Positions 34,843 through 46,699 of a DNA stretch of 64,000 nt are shown piece after piece. The stretch spans positions 13,002,501 through 13,066,500 of the forward strand of contig OZ005609.1 in assembly GCA_963930655.1 (NCBI GenBank), written 5' to 3'. Under the pieces are notes generated by a model. The model had not been told where the DNA came from. It was given only the letters and a program-made list of their open reading frames with translations, and made no database searches. Numbering within the stretch: the first letter of the stretch is position 1; each line of letters starts with the position of its first letter. The position numbers and the translations under genes are program-made. The stretch is from Myrica gale. Its lineage: Eukaryota > Streptophyta > Magnoliopsida > Fagales > Myricaceae.

Positions 34843-36528
34843 TGTGAGTCTAAAAGACAACCCAAGAGGGGGGTGAATTGGGTTTTTCAAAAACTTAACA
34901 CTTTTTGAATAAATATGCAGATATGAAAACTACCCCTCTTTAACAAAAAATAATGTTGATCTAAATGAGTCTAAAGCTATGCCAAATATAATCAATGAAT
35001 GATAAAGTATAAATCTCCACAAATATGAATAAGTACTAAAATGTAAGAGAGATAGAGTTAGAGAGATGACACCGTAGTTTTTAGGTGGTTCGGCCAAACA
35101 CGTGCCTACGTCCACCCCCAAGGCAATTGACTTCCTTGGGCTTCCTCCACTATTCTCCAAATAGCGAATACACCTTAGCTTCCCGGGTGCTAAGGAACCT
35201 TTACAAAGCGTTTTGCGAGCTCACGCTTCAACTCTCACAAATCCTCACAACCTAGAGGATTTCTTCTACTCTCACAAGTAGGACCAAGTGTTTTCCGAGC
35301 TCACACTTTAACTCTCTTACAAATCCTCACAACCTAGAGGATTTCTTCTACTCTCACAAGTAGGACCAAATGTTTACTCAACACTCAGATGTTTTAGAAT
35401 AGATGGGTACAATGGAGGATGGCTCTCTAAGCCAAATCTACAAATGGGTAGCTCAAGAAATGATAGGGCTCTCTAAGCCAAATATACAAATGGGTAACTC
35501 AAGAAATGATAGGGCTCTCTAAGCCAAATATACAAATATAAGAACCTGAGATTTGCTGGAAGAATAAGTTCTTCGAGGAAGGCTTATGGATGTGCAAGAT
35601 TGAATGCAAGCCTTCTAGATTGGAAGAGCTTCTCTCTTCTTCTTCTTCTTTGAGCTTTGTCTCTCAAGAAATTAGGGCAAAAATGATTTTCGTGTGTAGC
35701 TCTTGTTTTCTCTTTCAATCTTGTTCTATTTATAGTCTGTAGGGCACCAAGGGCTTTCTTGTCATGTTTTGGAGCCGTTGGAGGGCATTTAGAGCCGTTG
35801 GAGACATTTTTAGAATGAGTGACGTCGCTCCAGATCTGAGAAATCGAAGCATGTGTCGACACCTTCCATGTATGTGTCAACACCTAGGAGCTTTGCCTGG
35901 AAACTCACTTTTTCGGGTGTATGACCAATGTGTCGACACTATGGTCCTATGTGTCGACACATACAACACTTAGTCTGAAAAATGTGTTCTTTGACAGTAA
36001 CAAGCATTCCGAAAACACCAATTTCGAGGTTACTGTTCATGCATGAGAAACACTGTTCCCGAGCTCCAAATCTGATCTTCACCGTTCAGATTATAGCACC
36101 TTGTGTCGTGAACGTCCTCTCCAAATTTCAGCTCGATCGGACGACAAACAAAGCGGGATCTTGCCATTGTTCAATGTGTCGACACTATGTCTTCTATGTG
36201 TCGACTCATAGTTTTGTGCATTCTGGAGTATGACCAATGTGTCGACACCATGGTCCTATGTGTCGACACCATCAACACTTAGACTGAAAAATGGTTTCCC
36301 TTGACACCATCAAGCATTCCAAAAACACCTACAATGTAAAGATTGACCAATAAGCTTGTGTAGAGGTGTTCAATTATATCTAAGGCCAATTTAAGCTTAG
36401 AGAACTCTTGATATCATTTTCTTAAAAAGATTTTCAAATGTAGAATCTAAAGGTCTCAAACTAGTTGAAAAAGTTTGTTATCATCAAAATCAAAAATAGA
36501 TTGTTTATAAAACAACCTTGGGCTAACA
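34843..36528 (-). repeat. 3' LTR of the SIRE-lineage element
   Basis: Transcription direction is minus. A TATA box CTATAAATAG lies at 35735-35726. Upstream of it, in U3, is the GTGTCGACAC array (36269-35853). Downstream lie two tandem blocks: a trio with 46-bp period (35421-35545, GGCTCTCTAAGCCAAAT units) and a pair of about 81 bp (35207-35372, with CGAGCTCACRCTT ... CCTAGAGGATTTC). Confidence 0.9.
35853..36269. repeat. Paired GTGTCGACAC palindromes in LTR U3
   Basis: Exact GTGTCGACAC occurs at 35853, 35930, 35951, 36176, 36239 and 36260. Variants occur at 35874 (GTGTCAACAC) and 36198 (GTGTCGACTC). They form four pairs with start-to-start spacing 21, 21, 22 and 21 bp. The same set recurs in the other LTR about 5958 bases to the right. 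They lie upstream of the LTR TATA box. Confidence 0.9.
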
Positions 36529-39295
36529 ATCTCCCCCTTTTTGATGATGACAAACCTAACTAATAATAAACTGTTGATACAAAAATGAAAAGCTCCCCCT
36601 GAGATTAGTCTGGAGTTTTTCAAGAGTTTTTAGCAAAAATAACTTTAAGATTCTATGAAAATTTTGCAAGAGTTCCCTTTGTAAACAGAGGTTTTCCAAA
36701 TTTTCAAAGCCTGTAAAAACACTTCTATAACATCCTCCAAACTCCCCCAAACTTCATCATTCAATTTCAGATCACAAGACTTCATATAGAGGAGAGTTTC
36801 AAGAAGATTACCTGAAGCACGTCTCAAATATCCACAATTAAGAGCAAAGAGATAAACACTTTGCAGAACCCTTAAAATCACCATTAGATAAACAATAGTT
36901 GCGAGCATAATCAAATAATCTAATGGAGACATATAAATTATAGAGATATGCATAGATAAGGCAAGTCAAGTGATCATCCAACATCAAAATGGAATGTACT
37001 CAGTAAGAGCTAGAGAGTCAACATAATCACTTAAAACTTCTCCAAAATTTTCTTCCTTCTAACTTCTCCCCCTTTGGCATCATCAAAAATAAGCTAAGGG
37101 GAGGTCAAAGGGTTCTAGCAGGTTCCATAGGCGCCTCTGTAGCCTTTATAACATCCTCAGTTGATGAATTCATAAAAGCATGAAGATCAGCATAAACAGT
37201 AGTGAGTTTCATCAGTAAGTTGAATCACATTTCTAGTCACATGGAGGTTGTTGTTGACTTGATGCTTGATACCTCTCATTTCCTTATGAAGAGTCCCACA
37301 ACACTATGTATAAACATCACTCAGCTTCGTAATATCTTCCAATCTCATCTTCAAACGAGTGGTCATTTCCGCCATCTGATTACCCAAACTTTTCAGTTCC
37401 TTCTCGATATCAACAATTTAATCCTCAAGTTGACTTAGGTGAGGCTCATGAGAACTAGGAGCAGAAAATACGGAAGATGATCCAATGTGCAGTGGGGGGA
37501 AAGGAAATAGGTGTTTGCGTACCCAAAGAAGTCGTATTTCCCTTGAGAGTCCTTTCAGTTTCAGTCTTTTCCTCAAAACTGAACCTCTTTCATTTTCTTT
37601 CTAAGGTATCACCACACATTTCTTTATCCATTCTCCATCCTTGTTTTGCATAAAATCTCAATACCCAAAGGGTTTTCTTGTTGTATTACATGGAGTCTTT
37701 GGATTTTTCTCTAACTTCCCCAGTCATATCAATCTCAAAGATCTGAAATATATTCATGAAAAGCATCCCCTAGACATCTCCAAGAATATGATGTATTTGA
37801 ATTATCCAGTTCTTGGTAAGATAATGTTACAAAGCATATGATGCAATAATTATCTATGAACAGTCAATCCACTGGCAGTAGGTTTAATAACCTCATTAAG
37901 GGTTGAGTTATCCAACACAACCCTAAATATCAAGTGGTTCTACCTCTGATAACCCCATCCATCTGTAAGCATCAAAGAATTTCTTTTTCCATCATTAGGA
38001 GCAGAAATCAGGGAGTTTAATGAAACAACTGATATGACTAATATCCCCCCATTTTCACAACTATTGACATCTCTTTAAAATCAAAATCATTCTCAGTTAA
38101 CCATTGAAAATCAGCCCCACAACCAGCAATTACTATCATATTCCGAAAATCTTGCACAAAATGATTATTACAAAGCCCTGACCTAAAAGTGTAGGCCTTT
38201 GGAGTAGGAGCAGGTTCCTCAATGCTTTTCCCTTTCTTCTGAGCCGTAGAATTGACAAATACGGGTAATTGGCGAGCGGAATGTTTAGGGCTGCTTTTTG
38301 ATCATTTTCCTTTTCCATTCTTGAGATGCTTGCTTCAAGCCATGTAGTGCTTTTGTGAGCTTGAACACATGGTGTGTTGGCTTTTCATCTACAAGTCTAG
38401 GAGCTTGTTCTACACACACTTCCTCATAAATAATCATTAAGAGATGCATTTGAAATCATTACAACATGCAAAGGTAAGCAATATGTGAATAGATTATAGT
38501 CTAGTCATAGGAGCAAAAGATTCATAAAAAATAATTGCATCTTCTAGATTGTAACCTTGGGCTACTAATATTGCCTTGTTCCTTACCACTTCCCCAGATA
38601 CATCCATATTGTTTTGAAAATTTCATTTAATACCAATAACTGGATGATCTTGGAGTCTAGGAACTAGATGTCATACCATATTTTTCTAAAACTTGTTTTA
38701 CTTCATCATCCATGGCATGAATCCAACTTTTATCAACTTTTGCCTCAGAAATATGTTTTGGCTCAATTTGAGAAAGTAAGGCAAAATTACTAGCTTGATT
38801 ATGAAAGGAGTGAATACTTACATTTTCTCCACATTACCAATGACTTGATCAATATGATGATCTTTTGAGGTAATTCCAAGACTTTGGTAGATCAATGTTG
38901 ACTTGTTGAACTTTTTCTTGTGAATATTGAGATCTTTGCTCTTGTACACGAGTTTCTTCCTTGTCCTCATTTATGGCAAGTTTCTCAATCTCATTATCAA
39001 GATCTATAACATCTTCATCATTTCTTTTCATAAGATTGTTAGATTCATCAATAACAATATGAACAGATTCTTCAACAATCAATGCATATAATATGTTCAA
39101 TAGTAGGATTATGAGATATACCGACATTTTCAAAACCAATAATCCTTCCTTTATTGATATCACCAAATGTAATCGATCCCTTTTCTTTGAGACAAATAGA
39201 GTTAAACCAACTCTTGTCTCCGGTCATGTGCTTGGAGCATTCACAATGAACTTCAAGCACATATGCAAAATCAATCAACTCTTGGTTTTTGGTAC
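36529..39295 (-). pseudogene. Remnant of SIRE pol and the 3' region
   Basis: Next to gag is the start of protease (SKHMTGDKSWF, about 39230). A piece of the integrase-RT linker and the first part of RT (about 39150-38600) follow. Then comes the 3' region, which in full SIRE elements may hold an envelope-like frame; no such open frame is seen here. The internal part is much shorter than in full-length relatives. It is broken. Confidence 0.65.
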
Positions 39296-40765
39296 CTAAA
39301 TCTTTTTGGGTCCTTTGGTGTTAGAAATAAATTCATTCACCTTGTCTTTTTGAATCCACACAAATTTGATGCCATGAGTGGATTTCTTTCTAGCTGGACA
39401 AGTGTGTGAAATGTGACCAGATTGACCACAAAAGTTGCACAATGTAAATGATGGAGATGATTTTGTGATCATATAAGAATAAAGTTTCTGATCATTGAAG
39501 GAGTCATATCCAAGACCACTTTTGTTGAAGCAACACCGTTGAGAACCAAGAAGAATATCAAGGTTTTTCTTTCCTTGAGTAAACCTTGCAAGATCATTTG
39601 TAAGCAAGTCAACTTTCCTTTTCAAGGTGTCATTTTCAACAATCAAAATATTTGACTCACTTTGCAAAGGTTTTTTATTTTCGTTTATGGTCCTTGCAAG
39701 ATCATCTCTAAGAGATGTGACTTGACTTTTCAAAGTATCATTCTCTTTTGCAATACTTTCAAAATTCTTTTTAAGAGAACAATATTTTGAAAATATTCTT
39801 TTTAGTTCAACATATTGTTCATCAAATGCATCTTGCAATTCATCAAATGTGAAAGAGAAAATTGAAGAGTTTTGTACCTCATCTTCGTTATCCTTTGTCA
39901 TGAAGCAAAGGTTTGCATCTTCATCATCACTTTCACTATCGCTTATGTAATTTGTCTTCCTCGAAAAAGTTTTATCTCCTTGTTTCTTTAGGAGAAACTT
40001 CTTAAATCTCTTTATCAACAATTCCACGTCTTCATCATCTTTGGAAGACTCATCATCACTAGAGCATGAGGCTTTTAATGCTATGCCCCTTTTTCTTCTA
40101 CCTTCGTCCTCACCCTCCTCTACTTGGTTCATCTCATGTGTCATGAGAGATCCCATGAGTTCGTCAAGTGAGAGCTTTGTCAAATCCTTAGCTTCTTGAA
40201 TTGCTGTCACTTTAGGCTCCCAAGTCTTAGGAAGACACCTGAGGATCTTTCTCACCATTTCAACATTAGTATACTCTTTACCGAGAGATTTTAATCCATT
40301 TATAATATCAGTAAAACGAGTAAACATAGAAGAGATAGTTTCATCAGATCTCATCTTAAAAAGCTCATAGCTATGAACAAGCATACTAATCTTATTTTCT
40401 TTAACTTGATTCATACCCTCATGAGTTACTTGAAGTTTGTCCCAAATTTGTTTCGCGGTATCACACCCGGAAACACGATTAAATTCATTTGAATCAAGTG
40501 CACAATATAACACATTCATAGCTTTAGCATTTTGAGACATAATTCTAAGATCAACATCATTCCATTCATTTTCATCTTTCAACTTTCCATCCTTATCCCT
40601 AGGAAATGTAGGACCATTTGAGATAACTCTCCATAGATCATAGTCCACGGCTTGGACGTAAATCCTCATCCTAGCCTTCCAATAATTGTAACAAGTGCCA
40701 TTGAATAAGGGAGGTCTATTTGTGGATTGACCTTCAGCTAAGGCGGTGCTAACAAAGGTTGTCAT
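39296..40765 (-). CDS. SIRE-lineage gag, open frame of 489 aa
   Basis: Gag polyprotein of the young Copia element. The N-terminus has the Copia-type gag region (RPPLFNGTCYNYWKARMRIY, residues about 17-36, then YCALDSNEFNRVSGCDTAKQ). A long UBN2-like helical capsid domain runs to about residue 215. An acidic Ser/Asp-rich spacer and a coiled-coil portion (about 310-400) follow. A CCHC zinc knuckle CNFCGQSGHISHTC lies near residue 445. It is open from ATG to the end of the gag frame, in keeping with the young age of the insertion. In SIRE elements gag packages the RNA into virus-like particles. Protease sequence (SKHMTGDKSWF) follows downstream, but pol is largely missing. Confidence 0.88.
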   Translation of the reverse strand: MTTFVSTALAEGQSTNRPPLFNGTCYNYWKARMRIYVQAVDYDLWRVISNGPTFPRDKDGKLKDENEWNDVDLRIMSQNAKAMNVLYCALDSNEFNRVSGCDTAKQIWDKLQVTHEGMNQVKENKISMLVHSYELFKMRSDETISSMFTRFTDIINGLKSLGKEYTNVEMVRKILRCLPKTWEPKVTAIQEAKDLTKLSLDELMGSLMTHEMNQVEEGEDEGRRKRGIALKASCSSDDESSKDDEDVELLIKRFKKFLLKKQGDKTFSRKTNYISDSESDDEDANLCFMTKDNEDEVQNSSIFSFTFDELQDAFDEQYVELKRIFSKYCSLKKNFESIAKENDTLKSQVTSLRDDLARTINENKKPLQSESNILIVENDTLKRKVDLLTNDLARFTQGKKNLDILLGSQRCCFNKSGLGYDSFNDQKLYSYMITKSSPSFTLCNFCGQSGHISHTCPARKKSTHGIKFVWIQKDKVNEFISNTKGPKKI

Positions 40766-40786
40766 AGATAGAGATATTAAACCTCA

Positions 40787-40798
40787 GCTCCGATACCA
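40787..40798 (-). other. Primer-binding site of the SIRE-lineage element
   Basis: Minus-strand TGGTATCGGAGC, two bases beyond the 5' LTR end. It is one mismatch from TGGTATCAGAGC, complementary to plant initiator methionine tRNA. Confidence 0.88.
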
Positions 40799-40800
40799 AT

Positions 40801-42485
40801 TGTGAGTCTAAAAGACAACCCAAGAGGGGGGTGAATTGGGTTTTTCAAAAACTTAACACTTTTTGAATAAATATGCAGATATGAAAACTACCCCTCTTTA
40901 ACAAAAAATAATGTTGATCTAAATGAGTCTAAAGCTATGCCAAATATAATCAATGAATGATAAAGTATAAATCTCCACAAATATGAATAAGTACTAAAAT
41001 GTAAGAGAGATAGAGTTAGAGAGATGACACCGTAGTTTTTAGGTGGTTCGGCCAAACACGTGCCTACGTCCACCCCCAAGGCAATTGACTTCCTTGGGCT
41101 TCCTCCACTATTCTCCAAATAGCGAATACACCTTAGCTTCCCGGGTGCTAAGGAACCTTTACAAAGCGTTTTGCGAGCTCACGCTTCAACTCTCACAAAT
41201 CCTCACAACCTAGAGGATTTCTTCTACTCTCACAAGTAGGACCAAGTGTTTTCCGAGCTCACACTTTAACTCTCTTACAAATCCTCACAACCTAGAGGAT
41301 TTCTTCTACTCTCACAAGTAGGACCAAATGTTTACTCAACACTCAGATGTTTTAGAATAGATGGGTACAATGGAGGATGGCTCTCTAAGCCAAATCTACA
41401 AATGGGTAGCTCAAGAAATGATAGGGCTCTCTAAGCCAAATATACAAATGGGTAACTCAAGAAATGATAGGGCTCTCTAAGCCAAATATACAAATATAAG
41501 AACCTGAGATTTGCTGGAAGAATAAGTTCTTCGAGGAAGGCTTATGGATGTGCAAGATTGAATGCAAGCCTTCTAGATTGGAAGAGCTTCTCTCTTCTTC
41601 TTCTTCTTTGAGCTTTGTCTCTCAAGAAATTAGGGCAAAAATGATTTTCGTGTGTAGCTCTTGTTTTCTCTTTCAATCTTGTTCTATTTATAGTCTCTAG
41701 GGCACCAAGGGCTTTCTTGTCATGTTTTGGAGCAGTTGGAGGGCATTTAGAGCCGTTGGAGACATTTTTAGAATGAGTGACGTCGCTCCAGATCTGAGAA
41801 ATCGAAGCATGTGTCGACACCTTCCATGTATGTGTCAACACCTAGGAGCTTTGCCTGGAAACTCACTTTTTCGGGTGTATGACCAATGTGTCGACACTAT
41901 GGTCCTATGTGTCGACACATACAACACTTAGTCTGAAAAATGTGTTCTTTGACAGTAACAAGCATTCCGAAAACACCAATTTCGAGGTTACTGTTCATGC
42001 ATGAGAAACACTGTTCCCGAGCTCCAAATCTGATCTTCACCGTTCAGATTATAGCACCTTGTGTCGTGAACGTCCTCTCCAAATTTCAGCTCGATCGGAC
42101 GACAAACAAAGCGGGATCTTGCCATTGTTCAATGTGTCGACACTATGTCTTCTATGTGTCGACTCATAGTTTTGTGCATTCTGGAGTATGACCAATGTGT
42201 CGACACCATGGTCCTATGTGTCGACACCATCAACACTTAGACTGAAAAATGGTTTCCCTTGACACCATCAAGCATTCCAAAAACACCTACAATGTAAAGA
42301 TTGACCAATAAGCTTGTGTAGAGGTGTTCAATTATATCTAAGGCCAATTTAAGCTTAGAGAACTCTTGATATCATTTTCTTAAAAAGATTTTCAAATGTA
42401 GAATCTAAAGGTCTCAAACTAGTTGAAAAAGTTTGTTATCATCAAAATCAAAAATAGATTGTTTATAAAACAACCTTGGGCTACA
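40801..42485 (-). repeat. 5' LTR of the SIRE-lineage element
   Basis: Nearly identical to 34843-36528, including the TATA box, tandem blocks and palindrome pairs. It is followed by the target duplication AATAC and the resumed chromovirus integrase. Confidence 0.92.
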
Positions 42486-45400
42486 AATACTAATATCCTT
42501 CCAAGGTCGATCGGGAATAGGCATTGGAGTATACAGCCCAGTATTATGCCGATTTTGTTTATTAATTTTGCAGCGCTCCACCAACGTATGTACTTCTCTT
42601 TGCAATTTAGGCCAATAAAAATAATCTTTTACCAAAGTCATTGTTTTATCGAACCAAAAATGTCCTACTACACCACTACTATGGAGTTCTGTGATGAGGA
42701 ACTCACGAAAAGAACCAGCTGGAACACATATCTTAGCATCCTTTAGTAGAAATCCATCTATGATCGCAAAATGAGCATCAGTTTCAGTGGGATTAGATAA
42801 CAGCTTCTCCCATATTGTCTTAAAATTCAGATCTACTTTGGACTGCTCTTTGATGGAATCAAAACTAGTCGCATAAATAGAGGAAGTGGACAAAATATGG
42901 GGTCGTCACCTAAGTGAGTCTGCAACTTTGTTCTCTTTTCTAGACTTATATCGAATAACAAAATCAAATTGTTGGATATAATCGAACCACCGAGCCAGCT
43001 TATCATTTAATCGATCATGTGATCGTAAATGCTTGAGGGAGTCATGATAAGTGAATAAAATAAATTCCTGGTGGATCAAGTAACAAGGCCAATGCTTGAG
43101 TGTTTGTATCAAGGCATAGAACTCCATTTCGTAAGCAGAGTATCTCTGCTTGGCTTCATTTAACTTCTCACTGAAATAGGCTATCGGATGGCCATCTTGA
43201 CTTAAGACACTACCAATTCCCACGTGCGAGGCATCACATGAGACTTCAAAAACTTTAGAGCAATCAGGCAATTTTACGATTGGTGTGGTGGATATGCACT
43301 CCTTGATTTTCTGAAAAAGCATGTACAGCAACTGAAGTCCAAACAAAACTTTTGGATTTTAAACAGTCAGTTATAGGAGACATGATAGTACTAAACCCCT
43401 GAATAAACCCTCTGTAGAACTCTGCAAGTCCGTGGAAGTTACGAACATCCAAATAATAAAACCAAGAAATTACACTTTTATCTTCATAAAAGAGCACTTA
43501 CCTTGATAATATATAATTGTTCCGTCCGCAACTTATTTAACAGTTGCTTCAAGTGATCGATGTACTCTGTTGGGCTCCGACTGAAAATCAAAATATCATC
43601 AAAATAGACGACAACAAAGCAACCTACAAATTATTTGAGGGTCTGCGTCATCAGCGTCATGAATGTACTGGGGATGTTTGTCAGACCAAAGGGCATAACC
43701 AACCATTCGAAATGACCTTCCTTAGTCTTGAATGAAGTCTTCCATTCATTGTCGTGCTGCAATCGAACTTGATGATATCTATACGAAGGTCAATTTTTGA
43801 AAAAATTGATTCTTCGCTTAATAAATCCAACATGTTGTCAAGCCGGGGAATCGAAAAATGGTACTTAACTGTAATATTGATGATCGCTCTGCTATCGATA
43901 CACATCCTCCAGCTTCCATATTTCTTCATTGTTAATCAGATGAACCCACGTTCTAATAACTCCTGGATTTGATGCTGAAGCTCATTGTGTTCGGTGGGGC
44001 TCATGGAGTAGTATGGTAAATTTAGAAGTGTTAACCCAGGTATTAGGTCCATTGCATGTTGGACTTCTCGCATTGGAGGGAGTTGCTGAGGTAATTCACC
44101 AGGCATGAGGTCTTGGAATTCTTCCTGCAAGACTGTAAGCTCTGCTAGAATAACACCATCGCTTTGCTTGGTCTCTCGACCCACCAAACAAAAGACTCAT
44201 TCGGTCTCACAAACCTCCTTCCAAAATGAATTGATGTTTAATAAAGACTTTACAGGTTGCATATTGTCAAAACTGGCAACTTGCAAGGGCTCCAACACCA
44301 TTCACCACCCTCCTAAAACAAAAGAATATGTGTTTTTATAGCCATCATAATGCACCCGTTTATCATAGAGCCATGGCCTCCCCAATAATACATGACAAAT
44401 AGTCATGGGGATAATGTCACACCACACCGTATCTTGATAATGCTTTCCCAGTACAAAGTTAAATAAACACCGAAACTGAATAGGAAACGAACTCTCTTCA
44501 TTTACCCAGCTGATTTTGTAAAGTGCGGGATACTTCTCTTTTTCCAGCTTCAACCTCTTAACCATTGATTCAGCAATTACATTCATACCACTACCATTAT
44601 CGATGATGACGTTCAATGTCTTCCCTGCATGCTCCATGCGAGTGTGAAATATATTGTGTTGCTGCCAACTATGTTCTCCCGCGACTAATTCCAGTTGTTG
44701 TCCAGCTAGAATTCTATGAATGATACAACTAGGCAACTCTGTTGGTTCTAACCGTTCTTCCTCAAGGTCAACTATGATTTCTTCTCAGTCTCATCGCGAT
44801 CATCAGTATCGTCCACTACTATTAGATCATTTTCACACACATAAGCAAGCTTATGGTCGCGAGTAGGACAAACTACTGCAAAATGACCGAACCGCTTGCA
44901 CTTGTAGCATTGAGGTCCTTCTTCGATAGCTTTGGAGTTCCCTTTCAAGTCATTCGTTGTTGTATTCTTAGGAATCTTCGTATAGGGTCTTGGAGATGGA
45001 TTAAGAGTTGGCCTTGAATTTCTTCACTCCACTGGTTGAAAACGTTGCCCTGCACTCATGCCCAAATGTTTTTGCACCAGCAGAGCCAGCTGAAATGCTT
45101 CATCGACGCTGAGGAGTCAGGTTGTGAGCATTTCACGTTGAATTTTGCTTCGGAGCCCATTTCGATAGAAAGCTAGAGTTTGCTGCTCATTTTCCACAAC
45201 CCAACTATGAATAGTGAGTTCGTGGAACCAGTCAGTGTATTGCTCCACCATAGTAAATCCTTGTTTCCATAGAAGCATCTCTTCATAGATGAGTTGCTCG
45301 TAGTCAAGCGGAAAATATTTCTCCTGTAACCGCTACTCCACCAAGCATAGGCAAGGCCCTTGAGCTTCATCATCACGTAGCACACTTTGCGCTCTTCCGA

Positions 45401-45907
45401 GACACAGAACCAGTTGAAGTAGTCTTCAAGAGAAGTGAACCAATCTTGAAAGACGTCAGGCTCCATTTTGTCTTGAAAGTCTTCAACGTCCACCTTCAAT
45501 CATCTGGCAAGCTCATCCAGAGGGGGCTGGAAATGTTGGTCGAAATCATCAAAATCTGGTTCAGCATGTCTAGGAAAAGACTCGCACCTTTAGTCTTTTG
45601 AGCATTTCCTGGCGCGAGTCTTTTAAAAAACGTGTAATCCAACTGGATAGGCAATGGGTGCCCTTTCCATTGAATTTTCGCAAGTTTTTGTACACCGCCA
45701 GTCATATTATAACAGCGCACCACCCACCCTTGAGTAAAATTAATTACTTGTCTTCTTCCAAGATGTTGCCAATAGCCAAGACCAACTTACTCGCTCGTCC
45801 TTCTCTCTCGTTTGTGTATGACAAACCACCAATCGACTTCTTCATATATTTAACTTCAAGGATACTCACTATTACTCTCATCTATCTCTCAGACATTCAC
45901 CTACACA

Positions 45908-46090
45908 ATGACTTCCTCCTCCTTGGATGACCAAGTACCCTCTTCTTCTTTCTCCTCTCCTTTTAGTACCTCACGCTGGACCTATGATGTATTCTTGAGC
46001 TTTAGAGGGGAGGATACCCGAAACACTTTTGTTGCTCATTTGTACGAAGCTTTTGTGTCGAAAAGGGATCAAGCCCTGTTGTCAAATGTC
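45908..46090 (+). pseudogene. 5' stub of a TIR-NBS-LRR disease-resistance gene
   Basis: From the ATG at 45908 comes a Ser-rich leader, then WTYDVFLSFRGEDTRNTFVA HLYEAF. This is the first helix and strand of the TIR domain, including the invariant DVFLSFRGEDTR motif. After about 48 residues the family match ends and the frame runs into unrelated residues and a stop at 46106. The rest of the TIR, the NB-ARC and the LRR are absent within the window. The region 45600-45907 may be its old promoter and leader. TNL proteins are intracellular immune receptors; this stub cannot work as one. It lies between a truncated chromovirus (ends 45575) and a hAT terminus (46862). Confidence 0.85.
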
Positions 46091-46699
46091 AACTGCGAAA
46101 GCAACTAATGCTTTAATTTATGGTTGGGCTATTGGGTTTTCTACTTCAAGTGGCTATGGTCCTTGCGACATCCATTAGTTTTTAAGTCCTATTGATTTTG
46201 GATCTTCCTTTTTGTGGGGTCTAATGCTAATACCTAAGCTCTCACTCCCATAAAGACATAAGATTTCACTCAAGATCTCAACGGTACCAGCTATAACATT
46301 TGTGTAGCTTCCAACATTGAAGCTTTACCTATAACAGGCAATGGTCGAGAAAAAGTAAAAGACCCCCCCAAAAAAACCGCACATAGATGAAGCTACAGGT
46401 CATTGTTGGCTTGTCTCATGCATAGGCTCCTTTCTTCTTCTTCTTTTCTACGTTCATGCATTGGCTCCTTTCAAGTAATAACTCAGGGAGATCTCTGTGT
46501 TTTCTCACTATCTGAAGCCTGAAAGGACTATGGAGCTTTTAGTACCATCGCTAAAAGGTTGTTTGTGAAACTGTCCCCTTGTGAGCATGGAGGGGTACAT
46601 TGAGTAAGAAGTTTGTAAAACTATTGAGAACGAAGTCATTTTGCAATATTTTCAGAAGATGCAAAAACGTAGGATGCAATTGTCAACTCTTAGTAGAAG

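Larger units (their letters stand above)
34843..42485 (-). mobile_element. Ty1/Copia SIRE-lineage element, very young insertion, non-autonomous by internal loss
   Basis: Direct repeats of 1686 and 1685 bp (34843-36528 and 40801-42485) begin TGTGAGTC and end GGCTAACA/GGCTACA in plus orientation. The 5-bp duplication AATAC (34838-34842, 42486-42490) flanks the element. On the minus strand a primer site TGGTATCGGAGC (40798-40787) follows the 5' LTR. An open 489-residue gag comes next, then protease start and scraps of pol. A purine tract AAAAAGGGGGAGAT precedes the 3' LTR. Integrase and most of RT and RNase H are missing, so movement would need help in trans. Over their length I count only two or three LTR differences, which suggests an age well under one million years. 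It interrupts the integrase of the chromovirus. Confidence 0.93.
33357..45575 (-). mobile_element. Ty3/Gypsy chromovirus, broken, split by a SIRE-lineage insertion
   Basis: Read on the minus strand. Gag lies at 45570-45060, with zinc knuckle CYKCKRFGHFAVVC near 44880-44920. Protease is at about 44736-44302 (IIDNGSGMNVIAESMVKRL). RT spans 44187-43500 with the [17 protein letters not shown] region. RNase H lies at 43346-42906 (FEVSCDASHVGIGSVLSQDG). Integrase begins at 42893 and resumes past the nested element at 34837, with [18 protein letters not shown]-terminal chromodomain follows at 34042-33668 (FITKRRGRYDKYLVTWKNRP), then the LTR. Gag lacks its beginning and the 5' LTR is missing on the right, where flanking DNA starts near 45575. 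Several breaks make it inactive. The chromodomain probably guided integration to heterochromatin in life. Confidence 0.85.

Noticed and set aside
36529-39295. Envelope-like gene of the SIRE element
   Set aside because: No open frame with a signal peptide and membrane anchor is seen; only scattered short frames remain.
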